From Candidatus Njordarchaeota archaeon (lineage in GTDB: Archaea > Asgardarchaeota > Njordarchaeia > Njordarchaeales > Njordarchaeaceae): a DNA stretch of 15,747 bases. Below, one piece after another: positions 14,971 to 15,747 of this stretch (position 1 is the stretch's first letter; each line of letters begins with the position of its first letter). A program made the translations under genes and the position numbers. The notes under the pieces were generated by a model. It saw only the letters and a program-made list of their open reading frames with translations. It was not told the DNA's origin and searched no databases. The stretch is from contig JAHKLG010000017.1 of NCBI GenBank assembly GCA_029856625.1, positions 1 through 15,747 of the forward strand, written 5' to 3'.

Positions 14971-15444
14971 GTGAGCTTAGAGACACTTGTTTACCTCTTA
15001 AGGAATGGTAAGGTATTGTTGATATATAAGAAAAGAGGGCTTGGTGCTGGCTTATACAATGGAGTGGGTGGTAAGGTGGAGAAAGGAGAGGAAATCGAGG
15101 AAGCAGCTATAAGGGAGTGCATCGAGGAAATAGGTGTGCAGCCAAAGGCTATGGAGTGGATGGGCGTGCTTGAGTTTCATAATAATAATGAATTATACGG
15201 GTTTGTGCATGTATTTATATCTAAAGACTTTGAAGGAGAACCAAGAGAAACCGATGAAGCCGAACCAATTTGGTTCCATATAAATGAGATCCCATACGAT
15301 AAAATGTGGGAGGATGATAAGTATTGGCTCCCACTCGTACTATCCGGCAAAAAGATCTATGGGAGGTTCTGGTTCATAAATGATTGGGAAAGAATGGTGA
15401 AGTATGAAGTTTATGTATTGCACGAGCAAAGATTAGGAAAATAA
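14971..15444 (+). CDS. MTH1-like Nudix hydrolase (putative 8-oxo-dGTP diphosphatase)
   Basis: Nudix pyrophosphatase that probably removes oxidised purine nucleotides such as 8-oxo-dGTP from the nucleotide pool. The Nudix box GX5EX7REUXEEXGU is complete, from the G of GGK through RECIEEIGV. Beyond the box the protein resembles mammalian MTH1: GLGAGLYNGVGGKV matches FGAGRWNGFGGKV, and PYDKMWEDDKYWLPLVL matches PFKDMWPDDSYWFPLLL. The MTH1 base-binding Asn33, Trp117, Asp119 and Asp120 therefore have counterparts (Asn30, Trp113, Asp115, Asp116 from this start). GTG at 14971 is chosen because GGTGAT (14958-14963) precedes it by 7 bases and the MTH1-like strand TLVYLL begins five residues in; ATG at 14956 is an alternative adding five residues. 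Length 157 fits MTH1 (156). It diverges from the disulfide reductase gene. Confidence 0.93.
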   Translation: MSLETLVYLLRNGKVLLIYKKRGLGAGLYNGVGGKVEKGEEIEEAAIRECIEEIGVQPKAMEWMGVLEFHNNNELYGFVHVFISKDFEGEPRETDEAEPIWFHINEIPYDKMWEDDKYWLPLVLSGKKIYGRFWFINDWERMVKYEVYVLHEQRLGK

Positions 15445-15747
15445 AATCAGTCATTCCTAATCACGGTTATGACGGACACATGTTAACATGAATAGTTAAA
15501 ACTTTTTATAGACAGGGGAATGTCGAGGATTTCTGACCATATGGCTATGTCGTAGGCTTTAGCATGGCTTCTGACGTTGAGATACTTTTAACATTTTGGT
15601 GTCTTCTTCGCTCTCTCTTAGTAGCCCTTTAGCTAACTCGAGAAATCTTTTTGGTAGCATTGAAGACGCCGTCATCATATTCTAACTGTATTACTATATT
15701 TGACCATGAGTCTAAATGAATCTAACGGAGTCCACTATATGGCGAGA
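15445..15747. other. Right-end intergenic region with palindrome and TATA box
   Basis: The last 303 bases contain no intact gene. CATGTTAACATG (15479-15490) is a perfect 12-base palindrome, followed on the plus strand by a good TATA box, actttttata (15501-15510), but no open frame of length follows it: the nearest ATG (15541) meets TAG after four codons. The minus strand of 15483-15678 carries what looks like a broken HEPN gene, listed separately. The region may be a relic of a lost module. Confidence 0.4.
15483..15678 (-). pseudogene. Decayed HEPN-domain gene fragment
   Basis: Reading the minus strand from ATG 15660, the frame gives MLPKRFLELAKGLLRESEED then TKMLKVS before running to a stop at 15559. 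Shifting one frame at about 15580 continues as NVRSHAKAYDIAIWSEILDI then PLSIKSFN to a stop at 15483. Joined, the two parts resemble helices one and two of small archaeal HEPN proteins: an acidic amphipathic helix with EED, a short turn, then a K-A-x-x-x-A-x-W helix. The catalytic R-x4-H half is missing. Upstream, overlapping in another frame, IVIQLEYDDGVFN is faintly like the end of a nucleotidyltransferase partner. One frameshift plus truncation is required, so this is a moderate-confidence relic; the window edge prevents a full view. Confidence 0.35.

Noticed and set aside
15460..15470. CACGGTTATGA shared with the minus strand of the 2709-2845 element
   Set aside because: An 11-base match between two places in nearly 16 kb, counting both strands, is expected by chance.

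Overview
The window looks like a piece of a thermophilic crenarchaeal (Thermoproteota) chromosome. The evidence is the AT-rich base composition, frequent TTG and GTG starts, short or absent leaders behind TATA-like boxes, an XPD/Rad3-type helicase with iron-sulphur cysteines, a PaREP1-family protein and HEPN proteins. I saw no rRNA, tRNA, insertion sequence or CRISPR array. Genus-level assignment is not possible from what I can see.

Left part (1-3721): an XPD-like helicase (minus) and a calcineurin-type metallophosphoesterase (plus) diverge from a short shared promoter region. A compact GC-rich, inverted-repeat-rich element follows the phosphoesterase and is probably a structured RNA. Next come a possible 41-codon small gene and an overlapping two-gene module: a minimal nucleotidyltransferase-like protein that appears to lack its catalytic residues, followed by a HEPN protein that keeps an R-x4-H motif.

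Middle (3722-8198): a two-gene operon reads right to left, with a nicotinamidase/isochorismatase-type cysteine hydrolase overlapping an MFS exporter by 4 bases. Then come a long intergenic region with hairpins, a PaREP1-family gene with an inverted repeat at its promoter, a second GC-rich intergenic island with promoter- and terminator-like flanks (candidate small RNA), and a two-gene membrane-protein operon of unknown function.

Right part (8199-15747): a small JAMM/MPN+ metalloprotease (plus) meets tail to tail, 7 bases apart, a 1414-residue P-loop NTPase with a long TPR superhelix (minus). The latter is the largest and most unusual gene here. Upstream of it is a single-cysteine FAD/NAD(P)H disulfide reductase of the CoA-disulfide reductase type, and diverging from that is a Nudix hydrolase that closely resembles eukaryotic MTH1. 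The last ~270 bases look like a decayed HEPN gene.

How the genes relate: the helicase and the MTH1-like enzyme suit DNA repair and nucleotide-pool cleaning, and the disulfide reductase suits redox balance. The HEPN/nucleotidyltransferase-like pair, the PaREP1 protein, the broken HEPN gene, the STAND-type ATPase and the JAMM protease are families common in toxin-antitoxin, defence or stress-signalling contexts. The sequence does not show that they act as one system. Promoter-flanking inverted repeats occur at three of the genes (PaREP1, STAND-TPR, disulfide reductase) and are the clearest regulatory signals.
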